Part shown: positions 37,576-47,361 of the stretch, piece after piece
Numbering within the stretch: position 1 is the stretch's first letter
How the letters are laid out: each line of letters opens with the position of its first letter
Assembly (NCBI RefSeq): GCF_018613535.1
Contig: NZ_JAGGQB010000008.1
Location: 62,001 to 126,000 of the forward strand
DNA: 64,000 nt
Origin: Bacillus sp. ISL-51
GTDB lineage: Bacteria; Bacillota; Bacilli; Bacillales; Bacillaceae
Direction of reading: 5' to 3'
Position numbers and translations under genes: made by a program
The notes under the pieces: generated by a model
Told to the model about the DNA's origin: nothing
Database searches by the model: none
Seen by the model: the letters and a program-made list of their open reading frames with translations, nothing else

Positions 37576-37749
37576 GTGATGGTTTATTTTTTTCTTCATA
37601 CACGGCATCTTGAATAAGGATCGGCTGAACCGTTAAACTGGATAGAAAAGGAATGAAAATTTCCTGCCCGCTCGATTCGCCTGATTTTGCAATTGATGGA
37701 CAGAAGTCAATGAATTATGATAGTAAAGAGTGATAAAAGAGGTGAAGAC

Positions 37750-38025
37750 ATGATTCTTATTCAAAATGCCGAGTTTGAACTCGTTCATGATTTTAAAAAC
37801 GGCTTTAATGAAGAAGCGTTCAAAGCCCGCTATTCAGACATATTAAATAAATATGACTACATTGTGGGAGACTGGGGATACAGTCAGCTGCGGCTCAAAG
37901 GCTTCTTTGATGACCAGAATCAAAAGGCAACCTTTGAAACGAAAATCAGCACATTAGACGAGTACATTTACGAATACTGCAATTTCGGGTGCGCGTATTT
38001 TGTCTTGAAACGAATCAGAAAATAA
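37750..38025 (+). CDS. yutD: DUF1027 protein YutD
   Basis: The 91-residue protein matches the YutD family: YDYIVGDWGYSQLRLKGFF and the terminal EYCNFGCAYFVLKR. Its function is unknown. GAGGTGAAG precedes the ATG at 37750. In the B. subtilis naming order yutC should lie between lipA and yutD, but the 217 bases here are too short for it. Confidence 0.88.
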   Translation: MILIQNAEFELVHDFKNGFNEEAFKARYSDILNKYDYIVGDWGYSQLRLKGFFDDQNQKATFETKISTLDEYIYEYCNFGCAYFVLKRIRK

Positions 38026-38049
38026 TACATGCAAAGGGGATGCTGTCAC

Positions 38050-38484
38050 GTGTATTTTGTTGACAGAAATAAGATCGAACAAACACTCCGATTTTTCGAA
38101 AGCCAGCTGGCACTGTTTAACAGCCAGACGGATTGGCAAACCGAAATTGAAAAAAGGGCGCTTGAGCGCATCGGCCATATCATGATCGAGTGCATTCTCG
38201 ATGTCGGCAATGATATGATTGACGGCTTTATTATGCGTGACCCGGGCAGCTACGATGATATCATGGATATTCTTACTGATGAAAAAGTCGTAACGGAAGA
38301 AGACGGAAGCCGGCTGAAGCGATTGATTTCCTGCCGGAAGCAGCTGGTACAGGAATATCAAAAAGCTGATCACAAGAAGCTGTTTGCGCTCGTCACGGCA
38401 AACCTGGACGTGCTCCAAGCCTTTCCGGCACGCGTGAGAACTTACCTTGAAACGGAGCTCGGCCCTGTTTCCGCTTTTAAATAA
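38050..38484 (+). CDS. yutE: DUF86/HepT-like HEPN protein YutE
   Basis: The 144-residue helical protein belongs to DUF86 (HepT-like HEPN). The HEPN catalytic pattern R-x6-H is visible in RALERIGH, which in relatives is the RNase site of HepT toxins. No MntA-type nucleotidyltransferase antitoxin lies beside it, and the gene is part of the conserved yutD-E-F block, so a housekeeping role is more likely. I chose the GTG at 38050 following AAAGGGGATG. Confidence 0.88.
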   Translation: MYFVDRNKIEQTLRFFESQLALFNSQTDWQTEIEKRALERIGHIMIECILDVGNDMIDGFIMRDPGSYDDIMDILTDEKVVTEEDGSRLKRLISCRKQLVQEYQKADHKKLFALVTANLDVLQAFPARVRTYLETELGPVSAFK

Positions 38485-38517
38485 CAACGAGAAAGAAAAT
38501 CCACAGGAGTGTTGAGC

Positions 38518-39288
38518 ATGAAAGCATATAAAGGATATTTAATTGACTTGGACGGTACAATGTACAACGGAACCGAAAAAATCGAAGAAGCGTGTGAATT
38601 TGTGAGAACACTCAAAGCGCGCGGCATTCCGTATTTATTTGTGACAAACAATTCATCACGGACGCCGAAGCAGGTGGCCGACAAATTAATGAGCTTCGAC
38701 ATTCCGGCATCCGAAGAGCAGGTTTTCACGACAAGCATGGCGACTGCGCAGCATATTGCCCAGCAGAAAAAAGACGCTTCTGTATATGTCATCGGCGAAG
38801 AAGGCATCCGCCGGGCGATTGAAGAAAACGGCCTTAGCTTCGGAGAAGAAAACGCTGACTTTGTCGTCGTGGGAATAGACCGCGGCATTACATACGAAAA
38901 ATTGGCGGCCGGATGCCTTGCCATCAGAAACGGCGCCCGGTTTATATCAACAAACGGTGATGTCGCCATCCCGACAGAAAGAGGGCTTTTGCCGGGAAAC
39001 GGCTCGCTTACATCCGTATTGACGGTATCAACAGGCGTGCAGCCCGTGTTTATCGGGAAACCTGAATCCATCATTATGGAACAGGCGATGCGTGTGCTCG
39101 GAACGGATATTTCTGAAACGCTGATGGTCGGTGATAATTACGCGACCGATATTATGGCCGGCATCAATGCGGGAATGGACACGCTGCTCGTTCATACCGG
39201 CGTGACGAAGCGGGAGCATATGTCTGATTATGACACGAAGCCGACGCATGCGGTCGATTCTTTAACGGAATGGCTTGAATATATGTAA
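38518..39288 (+). CDS. yutF: HAD-family phosphatase YutF (NagD/PNPase type)
   Basis: The 256-residue protein is a subclass IIA HAD hydrolase. The nucleophile motif is LIDLDGTMYNG, motif II FVTNNSS, and motif IV LMVGDNYATDIMAG with the acidic pair. Relatives dephosphorylate sugar or nucleoside monophosphates; the natural substrate here is unknown. ACAGGAGTGTTGAGC precedes the ATG at 38518. Confidence 0.93.
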   Translation: MKAYKGYLIDLDGTMYNGTEKIEEACEFVRTLKARGIPYLFVTNNSSRTPKQVADKLMSFDIPASEEQVFTTSMATAQHIAQQKKDASVYVIGEEGIRRAIEENGLSFGEENADFVVVGIDRGITYEKLAAGCLAIRNGARFISTNGDVAIPTERGLLPGNGSLTSVLTVSTGVQPVFIGKPESIIMEQAMRVLGTDISETLMVGDNYATDIMAGINAGMDTLLVHTGVTKREHMSDYDTKPTHAVDSLTEWLEYM

Positions 39289-39294
39289 GAAAAA

Positions 39295-39318
39295 AGGGGC
39301 GGCCGTTCGGCCGCCCTT
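39295..39318. terminator. Terminator between yutF and yutG
   Basis: GGGGCGGCC pairs with GGCCGCCC around GTTC, with an A-run before it and TTAT behind it. It lies between convergent genes. Confidence 0.85.
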
Positions 39319-39814
39319 ATTCTGTATTTCTTGCGCGATGTGCCAGCCTGCTTGATGCCGCGGCGGCGATCGCTCCGACAATATCATCGAGAAAAGTATG
39401 ACATTCGCCCGTTGACTTATCATTTAACCGTGCGAGGATGCCCGGTTTTTCCTTATCAATGTAGCCGTAGTTTGTAAAGCCGATGGAACCGTATATATTT
39501 ACGATAGAGAAGGCGAGCACCTCGTCAACCCCATACAGGCTTTCATCAATCGCCAAAATGGTCTGAAGCGGCTCAGACAGCTTTTTTTGCTCGGCGAGTA
39601 TATCTAATTCAATCCCTGTTAAAATGGCATTTTGCACCTCGCGTTTTGCGATGACCCGATTTACATTCAGCTTACATTCCTCCATAGTCAAATCGGGATG
39701 ATATTGTTTCTGGAGAAAAAACACAAGCTCGGCAATATCGGCCACCTCTACCCCCCGTTCTTTTAAACGCGTTCTGGCGACGGCTTCCACCTGATTCAGC
39801 TCTTTTTCTGACAT
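39317..39814 (-). CDS. yutG: PgpA-like phosphatidylglycerophosphatase YutG
   Basis: The 165-residue protein resembles YutG, a soluble member of the PgpA family: DIAELVFFLQKQYHPDLTMEE, VNRVIAKREVQNAI and the C-terminal TFLDDIVGAIAAAASSRLAH. Classical PgpA has membrane helices that are not evident here, so the activity is uncertain. I chose the ATG at 39814, the family start. Confidence 0.85.
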   Translation of the reverse strand: MSEKELNQVEAVARTRLKERGVEVADIAELVFFLQKQYHPDLTMEECKLNVNRVIAKREVQNAILTGIELDILAEQKKLSEPLQTILAIDESLYGVDEVLAFSIVNIYGSIGFTNYGYIDKEKPGILARLNDKSTGECHTFLDDIVGAIAAAASSRLAHRARNTE

Positions 39815-39960
39815 TTGCTTCACCCAATCTTTTTTTACTAGTTTATACAACATCCGATCCGATGTTTCTCCTCACACCTTGAAGGATTACAATATGTATT
39901 CATAATTTCGCCGGTGTATGACTACGATGTGAATAGCCCCAATCTTACAGGCAGGTGATT

Positions 39961-40977
39961 ATGATGAAAGACATCATTAAAGAAAAGTACGGCATTCAAA
40001 TCAGGCATCTTTCCGTTTATCAGCGGTACCAGTGCTTTCAAACGCCGAATTCCTTTTTCCTCATCATTCCCGTCTCTCATTTTTCCCAATCAGAGCTGAC
40101 GGAGCTTTATTATATGAGTCAGTATTTACAAGAACAAAGTGACCCATACGTTTGTGTGTTTATCTTTACGAAGGAAGGGGAGCTGACCTTTGAACATGAG
40201 GGCAAAACGTTTGCGCTTTTAAAGGCGGCGCTCCCGGTCTTAAACCGGTCGTTTTCTGTCGGTGCGGAGCTTGCCGAATTCCACAGAAAGGGCAGAGGCT
40301 TCCCGTACGAAGTGAAAGAAGCGGGCCGAATCGGCCAGTGGAAGGATTTATGGGGAAAGCGCGTGGATCAGCTTGAATCATTCTGGATGCAGAAAATCCG
40401 TATGTCCCCGCTTGAGCCGTTTGAAAAGAAAATGATTGAATCGTTTCCTTATTATTCGGGTTTAGCGGAAAACGCCATTCAATATTTAGTGGATACGGAG
40501 CTGGACGACAATCCCCAAGCCGAGGATTCGGGAACGATCTGCCACCAGCGGATGGAGCGCAGCACATGGTCGGAGGAATCATTAATCCGCATCCCGGGTG
40601 ATTGGGTATTTGACCATGCGTCCCGCGACATTTCGGAGTATATGCGCAGCACATATTTATATCATCGCGACGATCTACTCAATAACGGATTTCAGTTTCT
40701 GCAGGAATATGAACAAATCACGCCCCTATCCTCCTTTTCCAAACGCCTGTTTTACAGCCGCCTCCTCTTTCCGCTTCATTACTTCGAGACGGTGGAGAGC
40801 TATTACATCTCACCGGATTCCGAAAAGCACTTTTATGAAGAGCAGCTCGACTACATCCTTGCCGATTGCGGGCGGTATGAGCAGTTTTTACAAACGTGCC
40901 ATGACATGATGAATGTAAGGTCAGCCCAGGTTTTTGTCCCGCCTGTAGCCTGGCTCGGAAAAGGAATCAGTTCGTAA
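39961..40977 (+). CDS. yutH: Spore-coat kinase-like protein YutH
   Basis: The protein of about 338 residues is of the CotS/YutH type, a kinase-like (choline/aminoglycoside kinase) fold found with spore coats. It has GAELAEFHRKGRGFP, ICHQRMERSTW in the catalytic-loop position and WVFDHASRDISEYMR in the place of the metal-binding DFD segment. The catalytic Asp of the HGD motif is replaced (CHQR), so it may be a pseudokinase. It precedes hom. Confidence 0.87.
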   Translation: MMKDIIKEKYGIQIRHLSVYQRYQCFQTPNSFFLIIPVSHFSQSELTELYYMSQYLQEQSDPYVCVFIFTKEGELTFEHEGKTFALLKAALPVLNRSFSVGAELAEFHRKGRGFPYEVKEAGRIGQWKDLWGKRVDQLESFWMQKIRMSPLEPFEKKMIESFPYYSGLAENAIQYLVDTELDDNPQAEDSGTICHQRMERSTWSEESLIRIPGDWVFDHASRDISEYMRSTYLYHRDDLLNNGFQFLQEYEQITPLSSFSKRLFYSRLLFPLHYFETVESYYISPDSEKHFYEEQLDYILADCGRYEQFLQTCHDMMNVRSAQVFVPPVAWLGKGISS

Positions 40978-41176
40978 GAAAATATGACACAAAAATATTT
41001 AGAAAATATAGAATCTTGTCATATCAAGGTGTTAAGCGTTTACAATTCTATAAAACCAAGGTACAGCCGCTTGTCAAAACAAATAGGGGCTTATATAATA
41101 TTTGTAACTTAAATGTCTGTGAAGGGTTAACAATTGTCCTTTATGAGTGGACAGATGGAAGAAAGGTGGAGTTTTT

Positions 41177-42478
41177 TTGAAAGCGATTCGTATTGGACTG
41201 TTAGGATTGGGAACCGTGGGAAGCGGTGTCGTAAAAATCATTCAAGACCATCAGGATAAGCTCATACATCAAGTCGGCTGTCCGATTACGATTAAAAAAG
41301 TGCTGGTGAAAGATATAAATAAAAAAAGAGAAGCCGAACTGCCGAAAGAAGTGCTGACGACAGAGGTGTACGACGTCATTGATGATCCTGATGTCGACGT
41401 CATCATCGAAGTCATCGGAGGCGTGGAACAGACGAAAGAATACTTGCTTGACGCTTTAAAAGCGAAAAAACACGTTGTAACCGCTAATAAAGATTTGATC
41501 GCTGTTTACGGCTCAGAGCTTTTGGCGGCCGCTAAAGAAAATGGCTGTGACTTGTATTATGAAGCGAGCGTCGCCGGCGGAATCCCGATTTTGCGCACAT
41601 TGGAGGAAGGGCTTTCCTCTGACCGGGTCACAAAAATGATGGGAATTGTCAACGGAACGACAAACTTCATCTTAACGAAAATGATCAAAGAAAAAAGCCC
41701 GTACGAAGAAGTGCTGAAGGAAGCGCAGGACCTCGGTTTCGCAGAAGCGGACCCGACCGCCGATGTAGAAGGCTTGGACGCTGCGCGAAAGATGGCTATT
41801 TTAGCCCGCCTCGGGTTTTCCATGAATGTCGATCTGGAGGATGTCAAAGTGAAAGGCATCTCCCAAATCACAGACGAAGACATCAGCTTCAGCAAACGCC
41901 TCGGCTACACGATGAAGCTGATCGGCATCGCCCAGCGTGATAACAGTAAAATCGAGGTCAGCGTTCAGCCGACGCTTCTCCCTGATCATCACCCGCTCGC
42001 TTCCGTTCACAATGAATACAACGCCGTATACGTGTACGGAGAAGCCGTCGGGGAAACGATGTTTTACGGACCGGGAGCGGGAAGTATGCCGACTGCGACA
42101 TCAGTCGTGTCAGACCTTGTCGCGGTGATGAAAAACATGCGTCTCGGCGTGAACGGCAGCAGCTTTGTGGCGCCTCAGTTTGAGAGAAATCTGAAGCAGC
42201 CGTCCGATATCTATGCCCAGCAATTTCTAAGAATTCACGTGAAAGACCAAGTCGGATCATTCTCGAAAATCACTTCCGTCTTCTCAGAACGGGGAGTGAG
42301 CTTTGAAAAGATTCTGCAGCTGCCGATTAAAGGGCATGACGATCTCGCTGAAATCGTGATTGTCACGCATCATACGTCAGAAGCGGACTTCAGCGACATC
42401 CTGCAAAACTTACATGATCTCGAAGTCGTACAAGAAGTAAAGAGCACATATCGAGTAGAAGGGAACGGTTGGAGCTAA
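41177..42478 (+). CDS. hom: Homoserine dehydrogenase Hom
   Basis: Hom reduces aspartate semialdehyde to homoserine, the branch point to threonine and methionine. The 433-residue protein has an N-terminal NAD(P)-binding fold ([14 protein letters not shown]), the catalytic domain ([24 protein letters not shown]) and a C-terminal ACT domain ([17 protein letters not shown]) for threonine feedback. The TTG at 41177 follows AAGGTGGAG. Its stop overlaps the thrC start by one base. Confidence 0.96.
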   Translation: MKAIRIGLLGLGTVGSGVVKIIQDHQDKLIHQVGCPITIKKVLVKDINKKREAELPKEVLTTEVYDVIDDPDVDVIIEVIGGVEQTKEYLLDALKAKKHVVTANKDLIAVYGSELLAAAKENGCDLYYEASVAGGIPILRTLEEGLSSDRVTKMMGIVNGTTNFILTKMIKEKSPYEEVLKEAQDLGFAEADPTADVEGLDAARKMAILARLGFSMNVDLEDVKVKGISQITDEDISFSKRLGYTMKLIGIAQRDNSKIEVSVQPTLLPDHHPLASVHNEYNAVYVYGEAVGETMFYGPGAGSMPTATSVVSDLVAVMKNMRLGVNGSSFVAPQFERNLKQPSDIYAQQFLRIHVKDQVGSFSKITSVFSERGVSFEKILQLPIKGHDDLAEIVIVTHHTSEADFSDILQNLHDLEVVQEVKSTYRVEGNGWS

Positions 42479-43536
42479 TGTGGAAAGGGCTTATCCATCA
42501 GTATAAAGAATTTTTGCCTGTGACAGATCAGACACCGGCGCTGACATTACATGAAGGCAATACACCGCTGATCCATCTCCCGAAGCTTTCTGAAAAGCTC
42601 GGAATTGAACTGCATGTCAAAACAGAAGGCGTCAATCCGACGGGATCGTTTAAGGACCGCGGGATGGTGATGGCTGTCGCCAAAGCGAAAGAAGAAGGAA
42701 ACGATACGATCATGTGTGCGTCAACCGGAAACACATCCGCCGCTGCTGCGGCATATGCGGCGAGAGCCAATATGAAGTGTATCGTCATTATTCCGAACGG
42801 AAAAATCGCGTTCGGAAAGCTTGCGCAAGCCGTCATGTACGGAGCGGAAATTATCGCGATAGACGGAAACTTTGACGACGCGCTTGCCATCGTCCGTTCC
42901 ATTTGTGAAAAATCTCCGATTGCATTGGTGAACTCGGTAAATCCTTATCGGATTGAAGGGCAGAAAACAGCTGCCTTCGAAGTATGCGACCAGCTTGGCG
43001 GAGCTCCGGATATCCTGGCGATCCCGGTAGGAAACGCGGGCAATATCACGGCTTACTGGAAGGGGTTCAAGGAATACCACGAGAAAAACGGCACCGGCCT
43101 GCCGAAAATGCGCGGTTTTGAGGCGGAAGGATCTGCGGCTATCGTCCGCGGAAAGATCATTAAAAATCCTGAAACAGTGGCAACAGCCATTCGGATCGGA
43201 AACCCGGCCAGCTGGGACAAAGCCGTGCTTGCGGCAGAAGAATCAGCCGGAAAAATCGATGAAGTGACAGATGAAGAAATTCTTCATGCGTATCAGCTGA
43301 TTGCCCGTGAAGAAGGCGTGTTTGCCGAACCAGGCTCTTGCGCTTCCATTGCCGGCGTTTTAAAACAGGTGAAATCGGGTGAAATTCCAAAAGGAAGCAA
43401 GGTTGTCGCAGTCTTAACCGGAAACGGCTTAAAAGATCCGAACACGGCAGTAGATATTTCTGACATTCAGCCGATGACTTTGCCGACAGATGAAGACAGC
43501 ATTCTTGAATATCTGAACGGAGCGGCTCATGTATGA
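42478..43536 (+). CDS. thrC: Threonine synthase ThrC
   Basis: ThrC converts O-phosphohomoserine to threonine. It is a fold-type II PLP enzyme of 352 residues, with the PLP Lys in [14 protein letters not shown], the phosphate loop in [18 protein letters not shown] and [13 protein letters not shown]. The ATG at 42478 overlaps the hom stop (TAATG), and the gene overlaps thrB by ATGA, so hom-thrC-thrB is a tight operon. Confidence 0.96.
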   Translation: MWKGLIHQYKEFLPVTDQTPALTLHEGNTPLIHLPKLSEKLGIELHVKTEGVNPTGSFKDRGMVMAVAKAKEEGNDTIMCASTGNTSAAAAAYAARANMKCIVIIPNGKIAFGKLAQAVMYGAEIIAIDGNFDDALAIVRSICEKSPIALVNSVNPYRIEGQKTAAFEVCDQLGGAPDILAIPVGNAGNITAYWKGFKEYHEKNGTGLPKMRGFEAEGSAAIVRGKIIKNPETVATAIRIGNPASWDKAVLAAEESAGKIDEVTDEEILHAYQLIAREEGVFAEPGSCASIAGVLKQVKSGEIPKGSKVVAVLTGNGLKDPNTAVDISDIQPMTLPTDEDSILEYLNGAAHV

Positions 43537-44462
43537 ACGAGGCGGATATGCTGTTTTCCATTACCGTTCCGGGAAGCACAGCTAACTTAGGGCCGGGTTT
43601 TGATTCAGTCGGGATGGCGCTCAGCAGATATTTGAAGCTCTCGGTTTATCGAAGCGGAGAATGGAAGTTTTCGCCCGAAACGGAAACTGTCGCGGGCATT
43701 CCTGCAGGTACGGACAATTTGATTTATCAAGTCGCCAAACGGACGGCTGACCGCTATAATGAAGAGCTGCCGCCTGTCCACGTAAAAGTATGGAGCGATA
43801 TTCCGCTCGCGCGCGGACTCGGCAGCAGCGCGGCCGCTATCGTCGCAGCGATAGAGCTTGCTGATGAATTATGCAGTCTGGAGCTGTCAGAAAGAGACAA
43901 GCTGCATTTGGCCAGCCTGGAGGAGGGCCACCCCGATAATGCCGCTGCGTCCCTCACAGGAGGGCTTGTGATCGGTCTTCACGAAGAAGATGAGACACAT
44001 ATCGTGCGTGTGCCGGATGCCGACATTGACGTTGTCGCAGTCATCCCGTTTTATGAAGTGCTGACGAGAGACGCAAGAGACGTGCTTCCGACACAGCTTC
44101 CTTACCGTAACGCCGTAAAAGCGAGCGCCGTCAGCAATCTTCTCATTGCTGCCATCATGTCAAAAGACTGGGCGCTGGCGGGGAAAATGATGAGTAAAGA
44201 TATGCTGCATCAGCCGTACCGCGCCATGCTTGTCCCCGAATTGTCGAAGGTGGAGCATGCGGCTGAGATGAAGGGAGCATACGGGACGGCACTGAGCGGA
44301 GCGGGGCCGACAATTCTTGTGCTGACTGAAAAAGGAAAGGGGGAGGAGCTGAAACAACAGCTGTCCCTGACCTTCCCGCACTGTGAAATTGCGGCGCTGA
44401 CCGTTCCGAGAGAAGGAAGTGTCATTGATCGGAATCCTTTGCAGCAGGTGAAAAGCATATAA
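43533..44462 (+). CDS. thrB: Homoserine kinase ThrB
   Basis: ThrB phosphorylates homoserine for ThrC. It is a GHMP kinase of 309 residues with the ATP loop [20 protein letters not shown], the N-terminal [15 protein letters not shown] and the C-terminal [14 protein letters not shown]. Translation starts in the ATGA overlap with thrC. A strong terminator follows. Confidence 0.96.
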   Translation: MNEADMLFSITVPGSTANLGPGFDSVGMALSRYLKLSVYRSGEWKFSPETETVAGIPAGTDNLIYQVAKRTADRYNEELPPVHVKVWSDIPLARGLGSSAAAIVAAIELADELCSLELSERDKLHLASLEEGHPDNAAASLTGGLVIGLHEEDETHIVRVPDADIDVVAVIPFYEVLTRDARDVLPTQLPYRNAVKASAVSNLLIAAIMSKDWALAGKMMSKDMLHQPYRAMLVPELSKVEHAAEMKGAYGTALSGAGPTILVLTEKGKGEELKQQLSLTFPHCEIAALTVPREGSVIDRNPLQQVKSI

Positions 44463-44466
44463 TGTT

Positions 44467-44504
44467 AAAAAGCGTTCTTCACGTCAGAGAAGAACGCTTT
44501 TTTT
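44467..44504 (+). terminator. Terminator behind thrB
   Basis: AAAAAGCGTTCTTC pairs with GAAGAACGCTTTTT, followed by TTT. Confidence 0.92.
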
Positions 44505-44560
44505 CAAGAGCAGGATTTTTATTTAGGGAAGCGAAATAAAAAGAAAAGGAGGAGAATGAA

Positions 44561-46537
44561 TTGAAAAAACTCATGACCGAAGAAGACATTGCGGCACTTG
44601 TATCTGTGACAGACCCCCAGTATGCCCCTGACGGCAAACGGGCGGCCTACGTACAGACAAAAGTAAATCAAGAGCAGGATTCATATTCCTCAGCGATTAT
44701 GATGTATGACTTAGAGACCGGGACGTCAAGCCGATGGACATATGGGGACAAGAAAAACACCAGTCCGAGATGGTCTCCGGACGGATCGCGTCTCGCTTTT
44801 GTTTCTGACAGGGACGGCGGTGTTCCCCAGCTCTTTATCATGAACGCCGGCGGAGGAGAGGCCGAGAAAGTGACCGATATCCCATGGGGCGTATCTGACC
44901 CCATATGGTCTCCCGACGGCAAATCAGTGCTTCTATCCGTCAGTCTGACTTCATCTGAACGCGCGGATGATCAAGAAAAAAGGAAGGGTGACGAATTTGA
45001 GCCTGTTGACGTTCAAACAATAACGTACAAACGTGATGGAAGAGGTTTACTGAAAGGAAGCTGGGCACAGCTTGTGCTTGTCAATCTGGAAACGGGAAAT
45101 ATTCAGCAGCTTACGGATCATGAAGCTGATCATTATGACGCGGCGTTTTCTCCAACTGGCGAATGGCTTGTGTTTACCGCCAATTTAACCGATCAGGGCG
45201 ATGCCAGTAAGCCGAGCGATGTCTATGTAATGGAGCAAAAAAGCGGCCGCCTGACACAAATTACGCCGTACAGCGGCTCCTTCGGTTCGTGCGCGTTTTC
45301 ACCGGACGGTTCTTATATCGCCATACTCGGCCATGAAAATGAATATCGCAATGCGACATTAGAAAAGGCATGGCTCTACGACATGAAAAACGAACGGCTG
45401 TCTTGCCTGACTGACATGCTGGATGTCCATTTAAGTGACGCGCTTATTGCGGATTCACTTATAGGAGGCGTTACCCCGCGTCCGGTATGGACAAACGACG
45501 GCCAGGGATTTTACGTCCTCGGAACCGAGCAGGGAAGCACCGGCATTTATTATATTTCAATTGACGGACTCGCTTACCCGATCCGGTTAGAAGATGAATA
45601 CGTAAACGGTTTTACTTTTCATCCCGATCAAAAAAGCTATATCGCCGTCATTGCCAAGCCGTCACGGCCCTCTGAGCTTTACAGCATTCCGCTTGGACAA
45701 GGGGAAGAGAAACAATTGACGGCGGCCAATGACTGTTTTGTCGAGGAGCATATCATATCCGTTCCGGAAAACCTGCAATATGAAACAAAGGATGGGCTGA
45801 CGGTGAACGGCTGGTTTTTAAAGCCCGCGCGATTTGAAGAAAATAAGACATATCCGCTCATCCTTTACGTACACGGCGGGCCTCACATGATGTACGGACA
45901 TACATATTTTCACGAATTTCAAGTGCTGGCTGCAGAAGGGTATGCTGTCGTGTATGTGAATCCGAGAGGCAGCCACGGCTATGGACAGGACTTTGTCAAT
46001 CGTGTCAGGGGGGATTACGGCGGAGGAGATTACCGCGATGTCATGCAGGCTGTGGATGAGGCTGCAGATGCCTATCCGTTTATTGACCGGGATCGTCTCG
46101 GTGTGACGGGGGGAAGCTACGGAGGATTTATGACCAATTGGATCGTCGGCCAGACAGACCGTTTTAAAGCGGCTGTCACGCAGCGCTCTATTTCAAACTG
46201 GTTCAGCTTTCACGGTGTCAGTGATATCGGTTACTTTTTCACAGACTGGCAGCTTGGGCACGACTTATTTGAGGAAACGGACAAGCTATGGGAGCGTTCG
46301 CCGATAAAATATGCATTACAAGTCACGACCCCGCTTTTAATTCTTCATGGAGAGCGAGATGACCGCTGCCCGATAGAACAAGCGGAGCAGCTTTTTACCG
46401 CTCTGAAAAAATTAAACAAAACAACCGCGTTTGTCAGATTTCCGGGGGCCACGCATGAATTGTCACGCAGCGGCCGCCCTAAGCAGCGGATGAAGCGGCT
46501 GAACTATATCTGTTCGTGGTTTGATCAATATTTGTAA
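44561..46537 (+). CDS. yuxL: S9 prolyl oligopeptidase-family peptidase YuxL
   Basis: The 658-residue cytosolic serine peptidase is of the acylaminoacyl-peptidase type. Residues 1-370 form a beta-propeller with repeated SPDG motifs (PRWSPDGSRLAFVSD, WSPDGKSVLL). Residues 400-658 form the alpha/beta hydrolase domain with oxyanion sequence HGGPHMMYG, nucleophile Ser519 in GVTGGSYGGFM, Asp in HGERDDRCP and His in GATHELSRSG. The TTG start follows AAAGGAGGAG. Confidence 0.94.
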   Translation: MKKLMTEEDIAALVSVTDPQYAPDGKRAAYVQTKVNQEQDSYSSAIMMYDLETGTSSRWTYGDKKNTSPRWSPDGSRLAFVSDRDGGVPQLFIMNAGGGEAEKVTDIPWGVSDPIWSPDGKSVLLSVSLTSSERADDQEKRKGDEFEPVDVQTITYKRDGRGLLKGSWAQLVLVNLETGNIQQLTDHEADHYDAAFSPTGEWLVFTANLTDQGDASKPSDVYVMEQKSGRLTQITPYSGSFGSCAFSPDGSYIAILGHENEYRNATLEKAWLYDMKNERLSCLTDMLDVHLSDALIADSLIGGVTPRPVWTNDGQGFYVLGTEQGSTGIYYISIDGLAYPIRLEDEYVNGFTFHPDQKSYIAVIAKPSRPSELYSIPLGQGEEKQLTAANDCFVEEHIISVPENLQYETKDGLTVNGWFLKPARFEENKTYPLILYVHGGPHMMYGHTYFHEFQVLAAEGYAVVYVNPRGSHGYGQDFVNRVRGDYGGGDYRDVMQAVDEAADAYPFIDRDRLGVTGGSYGGFMTNWIVGQTDRFKAAVTQRSISNWFSFHGVSDIGYFFTDWQLGHDLFEETDKLWERSPIKYALQVTTPLLILHGERDDRCPIEQAEQLFTALKKLNKTTAFVRFPGATHELSRSGRPKQRMKRLNYICSWFDQYL

Positions 46538-46541
46538 AAAT

Positions 46542-46575
46542 AAAAAACCAGGCTGTGAGATCAGCCCGGTTTCTT
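46542..46575. terminator. Terminator between yuxL and yutI
   Basis: AAACCAGGCT pairs with AGCCCGGTTT, with one mismatch. It lies between convergent genes. Confidence 0.75.
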
Positions 46576-46580
46576 CTTGA

Positions 46581-46817
46581 TTAAAATACTTGTTCTACTT
46601 CAACGACACCCGGCACTTCTTCAAGAAGGGCGCGTTCGATTCCCGCTTTCAGCGTAATCGTTGAACTTGGGCAGCTTCCGCATGCGCCAAGGAGGCGAAG
46701 TTTTACAATCCCTTCGTCCACGTCGACAAGCTCACAGTCACCGCCGTCACGAAGCAAAAACGGGCGTAATTTATCTAATACTTCCTGTACTTGTTCTTTC
46801 ATTTCAACCTCAGTCAT
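46581..46817 (-). CDS. yutI: NifU-type Fe-S carrier YutI
   Basis: The 78-residue protein is a NifU C-terminal (Nfu) domain that carries [4Fe-4S] clusters through the motif [10 protein letters not shown] (CxxC). It probably delivers clusters assembled by SufBCD. I chose the ATG at 46817, preceded by AAAGGAGCGAATGTC; the longer frame is not conserved. Confidence 0.94.
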   Translation of the reverse strand: MTEVEMKEQVQEVLDKLRPFLLRDGGDCELVDVDEGIVKLRLLGACGSCPSSTITLKAGIERALLEEVPGVVEVEQVF

Positions 46818-46995
46818 GACATTCGCTCCTTTCATATGCATAAGACCATTATATTCACAGTAACGGTAAAAATCTAATGTTTGGTTTGCAAAGTTGCTTT
46901 CATTATTATAGCACATCTATACTTGAACATAAAAACCGTTTTTTATACAAAAGCTGCCTCGTCCTTTGTATACTGGTGTAAAGGGGATGATAAAC

Positions 46996-47322
46996 ATGAC
47001 AGAGCCGATTATGCTCAGCGTTTACGGCGCGGAAACGGTCTGCGCAAGCTGCGTGAATATGCCCGGCGCCAAGGATACCTTTGAATGGCTGGAGGCGGCG
47101 CTGAAGCGGAAATATCCTGATCAGCCTTTTAGGATGCAATATATTGATATTAATGAACCGCCTCAACGAGAAGACATTCAAGAGCTCTCAGAACGAATCA
47201 GAAACGACGAATTCTTTTATCCGCTCGTTTTAGTGGAGGACGTCATTGTAGGGGAAGGAAATCCGAATTTAAAAGATATATATGAAGAAATGGAAAAGCG
47301 CGGCTACGCAGCCGGTTCATAG
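46996..47322 (+). CDS. yuzD: DUF1462 thioredoxin-like protein YuzD
   Basis: The 108-residue protein matches YuzD (DUF1462), a thioredoxin-fold protein with CASCVNMPGAKDTFEWLE near residue 15 (CxxC) and FFYPLVLVEDVIVGEGNP. Its role is unknown but it sits among Fe-S and redox genes. AAGGGGATGATAAAC precedes the ATG. Confidence 0.88.
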   Translation: MTEPIMLSVYGAETVCASCVNMPGAKDTFEWLEAALKRKYPDQPFRMQYIDINEPPQREDIQELSERIRNDEFFYPLVLVEDVIVGEGNPNLKDIYEEMEKRGYAAGS

Positions 47323-47325
47323 AAG

Positions 47326-47360
47326 AAAGCCGCTGATGGCTAATCAGCGGCTTTGCTTTT
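47326..47360. terminator. Terminator between yuzD and yutJ
   Basis: AAAGCCGCTGA pairs with TCAGCGGCTTT. It lies between convergent genes. Confidence 0.88.
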
Positions 47361-47361
47361 A

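Noticed and set aside
38050-38484. YutE as a HepT toxin of a toxin-antitoxin pair
   Set aside because: The HEPN motif is present but no MntA-type antitoxin gene is adjacent and the gene belongs to a conserved housekeeping block.
41135-41153. Dyad TGTCC/GGACA upstream of hom as an attenuator
   Set aside because: The five-base stem is too short to separate from chance, and no terminator or leader peptide is evident.
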